Positions 32,116 through 45,754 of a stretch of DNA of 64,000 bases are shown here, piece by piece (positions within the stretch are counted from its first letter, which is position 1; every line of letters begins with the position of its first letter). The DNA comes from Przewalskia tangutica. Its lineage: Eukaryota; Streptophyta; Magnoliopsida; Solanales; Solanaceae. A program made the position numbers and the translations under genes. The notes under the pieces are model-generated. The model saw only the letters and a list, made by a program, of their open reading frames with translations, was not told the origin of the DNA and made no database searches. The stretch covers positions 91,283,093-91,347,092 of the forward strand of contig CM056724.1 of assembly GCA_029844215.1 (NCBI GenBank), given 5' to 3'.

Positions 32116-35100
32116 CAATAAAATAAATGAATTCACACCCATTTTTTAAACTTTAATAGAATTATCAAATAAAATACAATATTTAGTGTGCAATTTAGAC
32201 TTGTATAGAGAAAGATTAGAGAGATGATAGGAAGATTTGTGAGAAATATGATGAGAAAAATGAATTAATTATGGTTGAGAAATAGGTTTAAAGAGTGAAT
32301 ATACTAACTTAGAAGTTAAAAATAAATATTAAGGGGGTAGGGGGTTTATAGGATGTCGTTCGCCAAAATGGCCATTACTAGACGTTGCCAACTGCTAAAA
32401 TCGAAAGTGATTGTTTGTGCAACGATTAATTTCTGCAAAGGGGGATGTGCTCTAGTTCCGTCCCGAGTTCGAACCCAAATACCGATATTTTTCATCCAAT
32501 TTTTTTGAGCGGATCGGGCGGGGTGTCGACCTCTTTATCGCCTTAGTTGTTCCTCGGCACCATCAAGCGAGTAACATTATGTTTTTTGTCATTAGTTCAT
32601 GTTACTAATTGTCCAAAAACGTGTTGCAACAATCAATTTCAAAGTTTAGACCCTCTGTATCATGTTCAACAACATCTGTGCACTTAGAAAAATATGAAAA
32701 GGTGAACATTGATGTTTGTCATGCACTCATGTTCCTTGAACAAAAAAAATAAAATGTTGCAATTGATTTTATTTTTGCAACAGTTAATTACTTGTTTTTG
32801 TGGCCTTCATTTGGATTTGCCGCCAGAAATTTTAATCCCCTTATTATTATTGTCGTTATTATTAGCAACATTTTTTTTGTGTCAAATATTGAGATTAATT
32901 GAATGCTAACCTTATCCTCAAAATGTTTCAAAAATCTTTCTATGTGATCCTTTCCGTGGGTGGACATAAAATTTTTCAACTTGTTACCAAATTAGGTTTC
33001 ACGAGCACCAATTAGATTTTAACGAACAAGATCGGTGAATAATTCAGACTATAAAATAAATGAATTCACTCCCATCTATTAAACTTTAATAGAATTATCA
33101 AATAAAATATAATATTTAGTGTACAATTTCGACTTGTAGAGAGAGATTAGAGAGATGGTAGGAAGATTTGTGAGAAACAAGACGTGGAAAATAAAGTAAT
33201 TATAGTTGTGAAATAGGGTTAAAGTATAAATATACTAACTTAGAAGTTAAAAATAAATATTAAGGGGGTAGGTGGTTTATGGGGTGTCAGGGGGCAAAAA
33301 TGGTCGTTACTTTTCGTTGCCACCGACTAATTTCTGCAAAGGGGGATGAGTTCTAGTCAGTCGAGTTCGAACCCCAATCTGAGCATTTTCATCCCATTTT
33401 ATAAGAGTCGAGGTGGGGCCTACGACCCGTTGGACCGCCTTAGTTTTCCTCGGCACCATCAAGCAGGTAACTTTTTGTTTTTTGTCATTAGTTCACGTTA
33501 CTAATTGTCCAAGACCGTGTTGCAACAATCAATTTCAAAGTTTAGACCCTCTGTATCATGTTCAACAACATCTGTGCACTTAGAAAAATATAAAAAGGTG
33601 AACATTGATGTTTGTCATGCACTCATGTTCCTTGAACACAAAAAATAAAATGCTTCAATTGATTTTATTTTTGCACCAGTTAATTACCTATTTTTCTGGC
33701 CTTCATTTGGATTTGCCGCCAGAAATTTTAATGCCCTTATTATTAATGTCGTTATTATTAGCAACGCTATTTTTTTTGTCAAATATTGAGATTAATTAAA
33801 TGATATCCTTAACCTCAAAATGTTTCACAAATCTTTCTATGTGATCTTTTCCGTGGGTGGACATCACATTTTGCAACTTGTTACAAAATTAGGCTTCACG
33901 AGCACCAATTAGATGGAAACGAACATGATCGGTGAGTAATTCAGACTATAAAATAAATGAATTCACACCCATTTTTTAAACTTTAATAGAATTATCAAAT
34001 AAAATACAATATTTAGTGTGCAATTTAGACTTGTAGAGAGAAAGATTAGAGAGATGATAGGAAGATTTGTGAGAAATATGAATAGGAAAATGAAGTAATT
34101 ATGGTTGAGAAATAGGTTTAAAGAGTGAATATACTAACTTAGAAGTTAAAAATAAATATTAAGGGGGTAGGGGGTTTATAGGATGTCGTTCGCCAAAATG
34201 GCCATTACTAGACGTTGCCAACGGCTAAAATCGAAAGTTATTGTTTGTACAATGACTAATTTCTGCAAAGGGGGATGTGCTCTAGTCCCGTCCCGATTTC
34301 GAACCCAAATACCGACATTTTTCATCCAATTTTTTTGAGAGGATCGGGGCAGGGGGGTGACCGGGCCTACTGTATCGCCTTAGTTGTTCCTCAGCACCAT
34401 CAACAAGCAGGTAACATTATGTTTTTTGTCATTAGTTCAAGTTACTAATTGTCCAAAAACGTGTTGCAACAATCAATTTCAAAGTTTAGACCCTTTGTAT
34501 CATGTTCAACAACATCTGTGCACTTAGAAAAATATGAAAAGGTGAACATTGATGTTTGTCATGCACTCATGTTCCTTGAACACAAAAAATAAAATGCTGC
34601 AATTGATTTTATTTTTGCATCAGTTAATTACTTGTTTTTGTGGCCCTCATTTGGATTTGCCGTCAGAAATTTTAATCCCCTTATTATTATTGTCGTTATT
34701 ATTAGCAACATTTTTTATGTGTCAAATATTGAGATTAATTGAATGTTATCCTTATCCTCAAAATGTTTAAAAAATCTTTCAATGTGATCCTTTTCGTGGG
34801 TGGACATCACATCTTTTCAACTTGTTACCAAATTAGGCTTCACGAGCACCAATTAGATGGAAACGAACAAGATCGGTGAATAATTCAGACTATAAAATAA
34901 ATGAATTCACTCCCATCTATTAAACTTTAATAGAATTATCAAATAAAATATAATATTTAATGTGCAATTTCGACTTGTTGAGAGAGATTAGAGAGATGGT
35001 AGGAAGATTTGTGAGAAACAAGAAGTGGAAAATAAAGTAATTATAGTTGTGAAATAGGGTTAAAGTATAAATATACTAACTTAGAAGTTAAAAATAAATA

Positions 35101-38100
35101 TTAAGGGGGTAGGTGGTTTATGGGGTGTCAGGGGGCAAAAATGGTCGTTACTTGTCGTTGCCAGGCTAATATCTGCAAAGGGGATGAGTTCTAGTCGAGT
35201 CGAGTTCGAACCCCAATACCAACATTTTTCAACCCATTTTATAAGGGAGTCGGTGGGGCCTACGACCCGTTGGACGCCTTAGTTTTTCCTCAGCACCATC
35301 AACAAGCAGGTAACTTTTTGTTTTTTGTCAGTAGTTCACGTTACTAACAAGATCGTGTTGCAACAATCAATTTCAAAGTTTAGACCCTCTGTATCATGTT
35401 CAACAACATATGTGCCATTAGAAAAAGATGAAAAGGTGAACATTGATTTTTGTCATGCACTCATGTTCCTTGAACACAAAAAATAAAATCTGCAATTGAT
35501 TTTTTTGCACGATTAATTACCTATTTTTACGGCCTTCATTTGGATTTGCGCTTGAGAAATTTTGATCCACTTATTATTAATGTCGTTATTATTAGCGCTA
35601 TTTTTTTGTCAAATATTGAGATTAATTGAATGATATCCTTATCCTCAAAATGTTTCACAAATCTTTCTATGTGATCTTTTAAGGTGGTGGACATCACATT
35701 TTGCAACTTGTTACCAAATTAGGCTTCACGAGCACGATTAGATGGAAAGCGAACATGATCGGTGAGTAATTCATACTATAAAATAAATGAATTCACACCC
35801 ATTTTTAAACTTTAATAGAATTATCAAATAAAATACAATATTTAGTGTGCAATTTAGACTTGTAGAGAAAGATTAGAGATGATAGGAAGATTTGTGAGAA
35901 ATATGAAGAGGAAAATGAAGTAATTATGGTTGAGAAATAGGTTTAAGAGTGAATATACTCACTTAGAAGTTAAAAATAAATATTAAGGGGGTAGGGGGTT
36001 TATAGGATGTCGTTCGCCAAAATGGCCATTACTAGACGTTGCCAATGGCTAAAATCGAAAGTGATTGTTTGTGCAATGACTAATTTCTGCAAAGGGGGAT
36101 GTGCTCTAGTCGTCCCGAGTTCGAACCCAAATCCGACATTTTCATCCAATCTTTTTGAGCGGATCGGGGCGGGGTGACCAGCCTCTTATCGCCTTAGTTG
36201 TTCCTCAGCACCATCAACAAGTAGGTAACATTATGTTTTTTTGTCATTAGTTCATGTTACTAATTGTCCTAAAACGTGTTGCAACAATCAATTTCAAAGT
36301 TTAGACCCTCCGTATCATGTTCAACAACATAAGTGCACTTAGAAAAATATGAAAAGGTGAACATTGATGTTTGTCATGCACTCATGTTCCTTGAACACAA
36401 AAAATAAAATCTGCAATTGATTTTATTTTTGCGATTAATTACTTGTTTTGTGGCCTTCATTTGGATTTGCGCGAAAAATTTTAATCCCTTATTATTATTA
36501 TCGTTATTATTAGCAACATTTTTTTGTGTCAAATATTGAGATTAATTGAATGCTATCCTTATCCTCAAAATGTTTCAAAAATCTTTCTATGTGATCCTTT
36601 CAGGTAGGTGGACATCACATCTTTTCAACTTGTTACCAAATTAGGCTTCACGAGCACGATTAGATGGAAAGCGAACAAGATCGGTGAATAATTGGACTAT
36701 AAAATAAATGAATTCACTCCCATCTATTAAACTTTAATAGAATTATCAAATAAAATACAATATTTAGTGTGCAATTTCGAATTGTAGAGAGAGATTAGAG
36801 AGATGGTAGGAAGATTTGTGAGAAACAAGAAGTGGAAAATAAAGTAATTATAGTTGAGAAATAGGGTTAAAGTATAAATATACTAACTTAGAATTTAAAA
36901 ATAAATTTTACGGGGGTTGGGGGTTTTTGGGTGGTCGGGGGCAAAAATGGTCGTTACTTGCTGTTGCCATGACTAATTTACGCAAAGGGGATGAGTTCTA
37001 GTCGAGTCGAGTTGAACCCCAATCTGACATTTTCATCCCATTTTTAAAGGAGTCGGTGGGGCCTACGACCCGTTGGACCGCCTTAGTTTTCCTCGGCACC
37101 ATCAACAAGCGGTAACTTTTGTTTTTGTCATTAGTTCACGTTACTAATTGTCGAAGACCGTGTTGCAACAATCAATTTCAAAGTTTAGACCCTCGTATCA
37201 TGTTCAACAACATATGTGCCATTAGAAAAATATAAAAGGTGAACATTGATTTTTGTCATGCACTCATGTTCCTTGAACACAAAAAATAAAATCTGCAATT
37301 GATTTTATTTTTGCACGATTAATTACCTATTTTTACGGCCATTTGGATTTGCCGCCAGAAATTTTAATGCCCTTATTATTAATGTCGTTATTATTAGCAA
37401 AGCTATTTTTTTTGTCAAATATTGAGATTAATTAAATGATATCATTAACCTCAAAATTTTTCACAAATCTTTCTATGAGATATTTTAGGTAGGTGGACAT
37501 CACATTTTGCAACTTGTTACAAAATTAGGCTTCACGAGCACGATTAGATGGAAAGCGAACATGATCGGTGAGTAATTCGGACTATAAAATAAATGAATTC
37601 ACACCCATTTTTTAAACTTTAATAGAATTATCAAATAAAATACAATATTTAGTGTGCAATTTAGACTTGTAGAGAGAAACATTAGAGAGATGATAGGAAG
37701 ATTTGTGAGAAATATGAATAGGAAAATGAAGTAATTATGGTTGAGAAATAGGTTTAAAGAGTGAATATACTAACTTAGAAGTTAAAAATAAATATTAAGG
37801 GTAGGGAGTTTATAGGATGTCGTTCGCCAAAATGGCCATTACTAGGCGTTGCCAGCTAAAATCGAAAGTGATTGTTTGTACAATGACTAATTTACGCAAA
37901 GGGGATGTGCTCTAGTCGAGTCCGATTTGAACCCAAATACTGACATTTTCATCCAATTTTTTGAGAGGATCGGGCGGGGTGGCCGCCTCTTGTATGCCTT
38001 AGTTGTTCCTCAGCACCATCAACAAGCAGGTAACATTATGTTTTTTGTCATTAGTCATGTTACTAATTGTCCAAAAACGTGTTGCAACAATCAATTTCAA

Positions 38101-41100
38101 AGTTTAGACCCTTTGTATCATGTTCAACAACATCTGTGCACTTAGAAAAATATGAAAAGGTGAACATTGATGTTTGTCATGCACTCATGTTCCTTGAACA
38201 CAAAAAATAAAATGCTGCAATTGATTTTATTTTTGCATCAGTTAATTACTTGTTTTGTGGCCTCATTTGGATTTGCCGTGAAATTTTAATCCCTTATTAT
38301 TATTGTCGTTATTATTAGCAACATTTTTTATGTGTCAAATATTGAGATTAATTGAATGCTATCCTTATCCTCAAAATGTTTCAAAAATCTTTCAATGTGA
38401 TCCTTTTCGTGGGTGGACATCACATCTTTTCAACTTGTTACCAAATTAGGCTTCACGAGCACCAATTAGATGGAAACGAACAAGATCGGTGAATAATTGG
38501 ACTATAAAATAAATGAATTCACTCCCATCTATTAAACTTTAATAGAATTATCAAATAAAATATAATATTTAATGTGCAATTTTGACTTGTAGAGAGAGAT
38601 TAGAGAGATGGTAGGAAGATTTGTGAGAAACAAGAAGTGGAAAATAAAGTAATTATAGTTGAGAAATAGGGTTAAAGTATAAATATACTAACTTAGAAGT
38701 TAAAAATAAATATTAAGGGGTAGGGGGTTTATGGGGTGTCGGGGGCAAAAATGGTCGTTACTTGTCGTTGCCACCGACTAATTTCTGCAAAGGGGATGAG
38801 TTCTAGTCAGTCGAGTTCGAACCCCAATACCAACATTTTCAACCCATTTTATAAGGAGTCGGTGGGGGCCTACGACCCGTTGGACCGCCTTAGTTTTCCT
38901 CGGCACCCAACAAGCGGGTAACTTTTTGTTTTTGTCAGTTGTTCTCGTTACTAATTCTCGAAGACCGTGTTGCAACAATCAATTTCAAAGTTTAGACCCT
39001 CTGTATCATGTTCAACAACATCTGTGCACTTAGAAAAATATGAAAAGGTGAACATTGATGTTTGTCATGCACTCATGTTCCTTGAACACAAAAAATAAAA
39101 TGCTGCAATTGATTTTTTTTTGCACCAGTTAATTACCTATTTTTCTGGCCTTCATTTGGATTTGCCGCCAGAAATTTTGATCCCCTTATTATTAATGTCG
39201 TTATTATTAGCAACGCTATTTTTTTTGTCAAATATTGAGATTAATTAAATGATATCCTTATCCTCAAAATGTTTCACAAATCGTTCTATGTGATCTTTTC
39301 CGTGGGTGGACATCACATTTTGCAACTTGTTACCAAATTAGGCTTCACGAGCACCAATTAGATGGAAACGAACATGATCGGTGAGTAATTCATACTATAA
39401 AATAAATGAATTCACACCCATTTTTTAAACTTTAATAGAATTATCAAATAAAATACAATATTTAGTGTGCAATTTAAACTTGTATAGAGAAAGATTAGAG
39501 AGATGATAGGAAGATTTGTGAGAAACATGATGAGGAAAATGAATTAATTATGGTTGAGAAATAGGTTTAAAGAGTGAATATACTAACTTAGAAGTTAAAA
39601 ATAAATATTAAGGGGGTAGGGGGTTTATAGGATGTCGTTCGCCAAAATGGCCATTACTAGACGTTGCCAACGGCTAAAATCGAAAGTTATTGTTTGTGCA
39701 ATGACTAATTTCTGCAAAGGGGGATGTGCTCTAGTCCCGTCCCGAGTTCGAACCCAAATACCGACATTTTTCATCCAATCTTTTTGAGCGGATCGGGGCA
39801 GGGGGGTGACCCCGCCTACTGTACCGCCTTAGTTGTTCCTTAGCACCATCAACAAGCAGGTAACATTATGTTTTTTGTCATTAGTTCAGGTTACTAATTG
39901 TCCAAAAACGTGTTGCAACAATCAATTTCAAAGTTTAGACCCTCTGTATCATGTTCAACAACATCTGTGCACATAGAAAAATATGAAAAGGTGAACATTG
40001 ATGTTTGTCATGCACTCATGTTCCTTGAACACAAAAAATAAAATGCTGCAATTGATTTTATTTTTGCAACAGTTAATTACTTGTTTTTGTGGCCTTCATT
40101 TGGATTTGCCGCCAGAAATTTTAATCCCTTATTATTATTGTTATTATTAGCAACATTTTTTTGTGTCAAATATTGAGATTAATTGAATGCTATCCTTATC
40201 CTCAAAATGTTTCAAAAATCTTTCTATGTGATCCTTTAGTGGTGGACATCACATCTTTTCAACTTGTTACCAAATTAGGCTTCACGAGCACGATTAGATG
40301 GAAGCGAACAAGATCGGTGAATAATTGGACTATAAAATAAATGAATTCACTCCCATCTATTAAACTTTAATAGAATTATCAAATAAAATGTAATATTTAG
40401 TGTGCAATTTTGACTTGTTGAGAGAGATTAGAGATGGTAGGAAGATTTGTGAGAAACAAGAAGTGGAAAATAAAGTAATTATAGTTGAGAAATAGGGTTA
40501 TAGTATAAATATACTAACTTAGAAGTTAAAAATAAATATTAAGGGGTAGGTGGTTTATGGGGTGTCGGGGCAAAAATGGTCGTTACTTGTCGTTGCCACA
40601 GGCTAATTTACGCAAAGGGGATGAGTTCTAGTCGAGTCGAGTTCGAACCCCAAAACCAACATTTTTCATCCCATTTTATAAAGGGAGTCGGTGGGGCCTA
40701 CGACCCATTGGACCGCCTTAGTTTTTCCTCAGCACCATCAACAAGCAGGTAACTTTTTGTTTTTTGTCATTAGTTCACGTTACTAATTGTCCAAGACCGT
40801 GTTGCAACAATCAATTTCAAAGTTTAGACCCTCTGTATCATGTTCAACAACATCTGTGCACTTAGAAAAATATGAAAAGGTGAACATTGATGTTTGTCAT
40901 GCACTCATGTTCCTTGAACACAAAAAATAAAATGCTGCAATTGATTTTATTTTTGCACCAGCTAATTACCTATTTTTCTAGCCTTCATTTGGATTTGCCG
41001 CCAGAAATTTTGATCCCCTTATTATTAATGTCGTTATTATTAGCAACGTTTTTTTTGTGTCAAATATTGAGATTAATTAAATGATATCCTTATCCTCAAA

Positions 41101-43063
41101 ATGTTTCAAAAATCTTTCTATGTGATCTTTTCCGTGGGTGGACATCACATCTTTTCAACTTGTTACCAAATTAGGCTTCACGAGCACCAATTAGATGGAA
41201 ACGAACATGATCGGTGAGTAATTCAGACTATAAAATAAATGAATTCACACCCATTTTTTAAACTTTAATAGAATTATCAAATAAAATACAATATTTAGTG
41301 TGCAATTTAGACTTGTAGACAGAAATATTAGAGATATGATAGGAAGATTTGTGAGAAATATGAATAGGAAAATGAAGTAATTATGGTTGAGAAATAGGTT
41401 TAAAGAGTGAATATACTAACTTAGAAGTTAAAAATAAATATTAAGGGGGTAGGGGGTTTATAGGATGTCGTTCGCCAAAATGGCCATTACTAGACGTTGC
41501 CAACGGCTAAAATCGAAAGTGATTGTTTGTGCAACGACTAATTTTTGCAAAGCGGGATGTGCTCTAGTCCCGTCCCTAGTTCGAACCCAAATACCGACAT
41601 TTTTCATCCAATTTTTTTGAGCGGATCGGGGCAGGGGGGTGACCCGGCCTACTGTACCGCCTTAGTTGTTCCTTAGCACCATCAACAAGCAGGTAACATT
41701 ATGTTTTTTGTCATTAGTTCATGTTACTAATTTTCCAAAAACGTGTTGCAATAATCAATTTCAAAGTTTAGACCCTCTGTATCATGTTCAACAACATCTG
41801 TGCACTTAGAAAAATATGAAAAGGTGAACATTGATGTTTGTCATGCACTCATGTTCCTTGAACACAAAAAATAAAATGCTGCGATTGATTTTATTTTTGC
41901 ACGATTAATTACTTGTTTTGTGGCCTTCATTTGGATTTGCCAAAAATTTTAATCCCCTTATTATTATTGTCGTTATTATTAGCAACATTTTTTTTGTGTC
42001 AAATATTGAGATTAATTTAATGCTATCCTTATCCTCAAAATGTTTCAAAAATCTTTCAATGTGATCCTTTCCGTGTGTGGACATCACATCTTTTCAACTT
42101 GTTACCAAATTAGGCTTCACGAGCACCAATTAGATGGAAGCGAACAAGATCGGTGAATAATTGGACTATAAAATAAATGAATTCACTCCCATCTATTAAA
42201 CTTTAATAGAATTATCAAATAAAATATAATATTTAGTGTGCAATTTGACTTGTTGAGAGAGATTAGAGAGATGGTAGGAAGATTTGTGAGAAACAAGAAG
42301 TGGAAAATAAAGTAATTATAGTTGTGAAATAGGGTTATAGTATAAATATACTAACTTAGAAGTTAAAAATAAATATTAAGGGGTAGGTGGTTTTTGGGGT
42401 GTCAGGGGGCAAAAATGGTCGTTACTTGTCGTTGCCACCGACTAATTTACGCAAGGGGATGAGTTCTAATCGAGTCGAGTTCGAACCCCAATACCACATT
42501 TTTCATCCCATTTTATAAGGGAGTCGGTGGGGGCCTACGACCGTTGGACGCCTTAGTTTTTCCTCAGCACCATCAACAAGCAGGTAACTTTTTGTTTTTT
42601 TGTCATTAGTTCACGTTACTAATTGTCCACGACCGTGTTGCAACAATCAATTTCAAAGTTTAGACCCTCTGTATCATGTTCAACAACATCTGTGCACTTA
42701 GAAAAATATGAAAAGGTGAACATTGATGTTTGTCATGCACTCATGTTCCTTGAACACAAAAAATAAAATGCTGCAATTGATTTTATTTTTGCAACAGTTA
42801 ATTACTTGTTTTTGTGGCCTTCATTTGGATTTGCCGCCAAAAATTTTAATCCCCTTATTATTATTGTCGTTATTATTAGCAACATTTTTTTTGTGTCAAA
42901 TATTGAGATTAATTGAATGCTATCCTTATCCTCAAAATGTTTCAAAAATCTTTCTATGTGATCCTTTCCGTGGGTGGACATCACATCTTTTCAACTTGTT
43001 ACCAAATTAGGCTTCACGAGCACCAATTAGATGGAAACGAACAAGATCGGTGAATAATTCAGA
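32116..43063 (+). repeat. Six L-S dimeric higher-order units
   Basis: L monomers at 32116, 33946, 35776, 37582, 39395 and 41228 alternate strictly with S monomers at 33049, 34890, 36697, 38502, 40330 and 42166. The dimers are about 1.81-1.84 kb. S monomers here carry GGGGTAGGTGG in place of the unbroken G run, except 36697 and 38502. Many short multi-base differences cluster in GC-rich parts of monomers 34890-38502 and probably reflect consensus quality. Confidence 0.9.
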
Positions 43064-45754
43064 CTATAAAATAAATGAATTCACTCCCATCTATTAAACT
43101 TTAATAGAATTATCAAATAAAATATAATATTTAGTGTGCAATTTCGACTTGTTGAGAGAGATTAGAGAGATGGTAGGAAGATTTGTGAGAAACAAGAAGT
43201 GGAAAATATAGTAATTATAGTTGTGAAATAGGGTTAAAGTATAAATATACTAACTTAGAAGTTAAAAATAAATATTAAGGGGGTAGGTGGTTTATGGGGT
43301 GTCAGGGGGCAAAAATGGTCGTTACTTGTCGTTGCCACCGACTAATTTCTGCAAAGGGGGATGAGTTCTAGTCGTCGAGTTCGAACCCCAATACCAACAT
43401 TTTCATCCCATTTTATAAGAGTCGGCGGGGCCTACCTGACCCATTGGACCGCCTTAGTTTTTCCTCAGCACCATCAACAAACAGGTAACTTTTTGTTTTT
43501 TTGTCATTAGTTCACGTTACTAATTGTCCACGACCGTGTTGCAACAATCAATTTCAAAATTTAGACCCTCTGTATCATGTTCAACAACATCTGTGCACTT
43601 AGAAAAATATGAAAAGGTGAACATTGATGTTTGTCATGCACTCATGTTCCTTGAACACAAAAAATAAAATGCTGCAATTGATTTTATTTTTGCAACAGTT
43701 AATTACTTGTTTTTGTGGCCTTCATTTGGATTTGCCGCCAAAAATTTTATTCCCCTTATTATTATTGTCGTTATTATTAGCAGCATTTTTTTTTGTGTCA
43801 AATATTGAGATTAATTGAATGTTATCCTTATCCTCAAAATGTTTCAAAAATCTTTCTATGTGATCCTTTCCGTGTGTGGACATCACATCTTTTCAACTTG
43901 TTACCAAATTAGGCTTCACGAGCACCAATTAGATGGAAACGAACAAGATCGGTGAATAATTCAGACTATAAAATAAATTAATTCACTCCCATCTATTAAA
44001 CTTTAATAGAATTATCAAATAAAATATAATATTTAGTGTGCAATTTTGACTTGTTGAGAGAGATTAGAGAGATGGTAGGAAGATTTGTGAGAAACAAGAA
44101 GTGGAAAATAAAGTAATTATAGTTGTGAAATAGGGTTATAGTATAAATATACTAACTTAGAAGTTAAAAATAAATATTAAGGGGGTAGGTGGTTTATGGG
44201 GTGTCAGGGGGCAAAAATGGTCGTTACTTGTCGTTGCCACCGACTAATTTCTGCAAAGGGGGATGAGTTCTAGTCCGTCGAGTTCGAACCCCAATACCAA
44301 CATTTTCATACCATTTTATAAGGAGTCGAGGCGGGCCTACGACCCGTTGACCGCCTTAGTTTTTCCTCAGCACCATCAACAAGCAGGTAACTTTTTGTTT
44401 TTTGTCATTAGTTCACGTTACTAATTGTCCAAGACCGTGTTGCAACAATCAATTTCAAAGTTTAGACCCTCTGTATCATGTTCAACAACATCTGTGCACT
44501 TAGAAAAATATGAAAAGGTGAACATTGATGTTTGTCATGCACTCATGTTCCTTGAACACAAAAAATAAAATGCTGCAATTGATTTTATTTTTGCACCAGC
44601 TAATTACCTATTTTTTTGGCTTTCATTTGGATTTGCCGCCAGAAATTTTGATCCCCTTATTATTAATGTCGTTATTATTAGCAACGTTTTTTTGTGTCAA
44701 ATATTGAGATTAATTGAATGCTATCCTTATCCTCAAAATGTTTCAAAAATCTTTCAATGTGATCCTTTTCGTGGGTGGACATCACATCTTTTCAACTTGT
44801 TACCAAATTAGGCTTCACGAGCACCAATTAGATGGAAACGAACAAGATCGGTGAATAATTCAGACTATAAAATAAATGAATTCACTCCCATCTATTAAAC
44901 TTTAATAGAATTATCAAATAAAATATAATATTTAATGTGCAATTTCGACTTGTTGAGAGAGATTAGAGAGATGGTAGGAAGATTTGTGATAAACAAGAAG
45001 TGGAAAATAAAGTAATTATAGTTGTGAAATAGGGTTAAAGTATAAATATACTAACTTAGAAGTTAAAAATAAATATTAAGGGGGTAGGTGGTTTATGGGG
45101 TGTCAGGGGGCAAAAATGGTCGTTACTTGTCGTTGCCACCGACTAATATCTGCAAAGGGGGATGAGTTCTAGTCCGTCGAGTTCGAACCCCAATACCAAC
45201 ATTTTTCATCCCTTTTATAAGGAGTCGAGGCGGGCCTACGACCCGTTGACCGCCTTAGTTTTTCCTCGGACCATCAACAAGCGGTAACTTTTTGTTTTTG
45301 TCATTAGTTCACGTTACTAATTGTCCAAGACCGTGTTGCAACAATCAATTTCAAAGTTTAGACCCTCAGTATCATGTTCAACAACATCTGCACTTAGAAA
45401 AATATGAAAAGGTGAACATTGATGTTTGTCATGCACTCATGTTCCTTGAACACAAAAATAAAATCTTGCAATTGATTTTATTTTTGCACGATTAATTACC
45501 TATTTTTACGCCTTCATTTGGATTTGCGCGTAAATTTTCATCCCCTTATTATTAATGTCGTTATTATTAGCAACGCTATTTTTTTTGTCAAATATTGAGA
45601 TTAATTAAATGATATCCTTATCCTCAAAATGTTTCACAAATCTTTCTATGTGATCTTTTAGGTAGGTGGACATCACATTTTGCAACTTGTTTCCAAATTA
45701 GGCTTCACGAGCACCAATTAGATGGAAACGAACAAGATCGGTGAATAATTCAGA
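43064..45754 (+). repeat. Run of three extra S-class monomers
   Basis: With the S monomer of the preceding dimer (42166), S monomers at 43064, 43966 and 44865 make four S in a row, spaced 899-902 bp. They share AAAATATAATATTTA and TTGTTGAGAGAG variants, which suggests local amplification of one S monomer. Confidence 0.88.

Noticed and set aside
42802..42984. Minus-strand 60-codon frames (MMSTHGKDHIERF type) as real genes
   Set aside because: They look more like real protein than the + strand frames, but upstream they run into a stop in nearly all monomers and end in an ATT/ATA-rich tract. I kept them only as a finding about the possible origin of the satellite.
42723..43010. Recurring 60-136 codon + strand frames (hydrophobic, MMFVMHSC... 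type) in most monomers
   Set aside because: They repeat because the DNA repeats. The start and end shift from monomer to monomer, many copies are frameshifted, and the Leu/Ile-rich stretch reads through an ATT/TTA-rich tract. There is no promoter or family match, so I do not annotate them as genes.
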